Origin: Synchiropus splendidus
Lineage: Eukaryota; Chordata; Actinopteri; Syngnathiformes; Callionymidae
Length of the DNA: 64,000 nt
Direction: 5' to 3'
Assembly (NCBI RefSeq): GCF_027744825.2
Contig: NC_071345.1
Span: forward strand, 12,122,501 to 12,186,500
Positions 63,201 through 64,000 of the stretch are shown in pieces. How positions within the stretch are numbered: the first letter of the stretch is position 1; every line of letters begins with the position of its first letter. Made by a program: the position numbers and the translations under genes. Under the pieces are notes generated by a model. The model saw nothing but the letters and a program-made list of their open reading frames with translations. It was not told the origin of the DNA and made no database searches.

Positions 63201-64000
63201 CACATTCACAAACAGACCTTTTCTTTCCAGTGTGTGAACTCACATCTGTTTCCTGACAACAATAATAGCAGCACACGAGGCGGGCTAGCGGCTTCTGTAA
63301 CAGGTGTCAGCCCTGTTAGTTGTCAACCTGAAGATGACCAGTGTGTGTCATGAATAAAGAGACGCTGATTTCACGAGGTGAAAATGCATCAGACCATGCA
63401 CTTACTGGAGCAAGGCTGCTTTTTCATCAAAGATAATTACAGGGCCGTGCTGAAGTACAGGTCTTTTTGCTTGTAGTTGAGACATTTCATCCTCGTCTTC
63501 TTACTTTTGTGTTGTAATAACATCCTGTGGTGTTTGTCTACCGCAGCCTGAAGCTACCTGTGCAATGCAAACTTGCGGCTTCACCATTTAGCTCAACCGT
63601 TATCTACAGAAAACCACACAGGTTTTCAGTCAGAGCACCGGGACAACAGTGCAGTGCGCATGATTATATTCGCGCTAAAACATCTGTGACGTGAACTAAT
63701 CTAAAAAGTCTAAAAAGGATTATCATGTTTTTTTGCCCATCTCAAGGTAACAAAAACATCCAGTTTATCTTAGGGATTTCAGGGAGGCATCAGGGCTTTC
63801 TCTTTCTTTCCTTCAAATCCAAAGTGGGACCTGTGGTCCGTCACAGTTGACCTTCACCCAGGTGCTGTTGAGTTTCCCATTTCAAAGCTCAGCTGCGGTT
63901 CAGTGGCCAATGCTCTCAATGAGAAAATGCTGCCGTCAGCAAGTGATGGGACATTGCGTGTAAGAAAAGGGAAAGCAAAATGGAGCCCATTTTGTGAAAA
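60231..64000. other. Intergenic region upstream of aicda
   Basis: About 3.8 kb where I find no gene, no repeat of recognisable family and only short random open frames. Poly-A/T runs (e.g. 62260-62274) and a CA-rich patch near 63150-63200 are the only low-complexity features. Distal regulatory sequence for aicda could be here, but nothing in the bases shows it. Confidence 0.5.

Overview
The window reads as nuclear DNA of a ray-finned fish, probably a percomorph. The genes are split by short GT-AG introns and packed closely. Repeats include a DANA/HE1-like tRNA-derived SINE, small TA-flanked inverted-repeat elements and many microsatellites. The AID gene carries the longer cytidine-deaminase core typical of teleosts. 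I see no bacterial or viral gene content and no CRISPR array.

Layout. 1-600: a possible first exon of an unrecognised minus-strand gene, head to head with isoc2. 600-3.7 kb (+): isoc2, isochorismatase domain protein, 197 aa. 3.75-8.9 kb (+): foxj2-type forkhead factor, 578 aa, 8 coding exons. 9.1-22 kb (-): epn1, epsin-1, 651 aa, 11 coding exons, with a long 5' intron and a promoter candidate near 21.9-22.0 kb. 22-29.6 kb: repeat-rich intergenic DNA. 29.7-36.95 kb (+): SBK2/SBK3-type kinase, 377 aa, whose first coding exon holds only two codons. 37-48 kb: intergenic DNA with two small transposons, a SINE fragment, a degenerate tetranucleotide tract and a long AT palindrome. 48.4-50.3 kb (+): mfap5-like microfibril protein, 135 aa. 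52.07-56.72 kb (-): necap1, 252 aa as read. 57.47-60.05 kb (-): aicda (AID), 211 aa. 60.1-64 kb: no gene seen.

I assembled the exons by joining splice sites whose phase agrees and whose product matches the family as I know it. All seven assembled genes close in frame without a frameshift or internal stop.

The genes do not form an operon or pathway. The informative point is linkage: AICDA, MFAP5, NECAP1 and FOXJ2 are neighbours on human 12p13.31, while ISOC2, EPN1 and SBK2/SBK3 are neighbours on human 19q13.42. Here the two sets are interleaved within 60 kb. NECAP1 and epsin-1 both serve clathrin/AP-2 endocytosis. AID is the B-cell mutator deaminase, MFAP5 an elastic-fibre protein, FOXJ2 a transcription factor and SBK a kinase. 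No new biological system is visible. The best leads are the 46-bp-arm palindrome near 47.8 kb, the missing C-terminal WVQF of necap1, the split start codon of isoc2 and the hidden first exon of the SBK gene.
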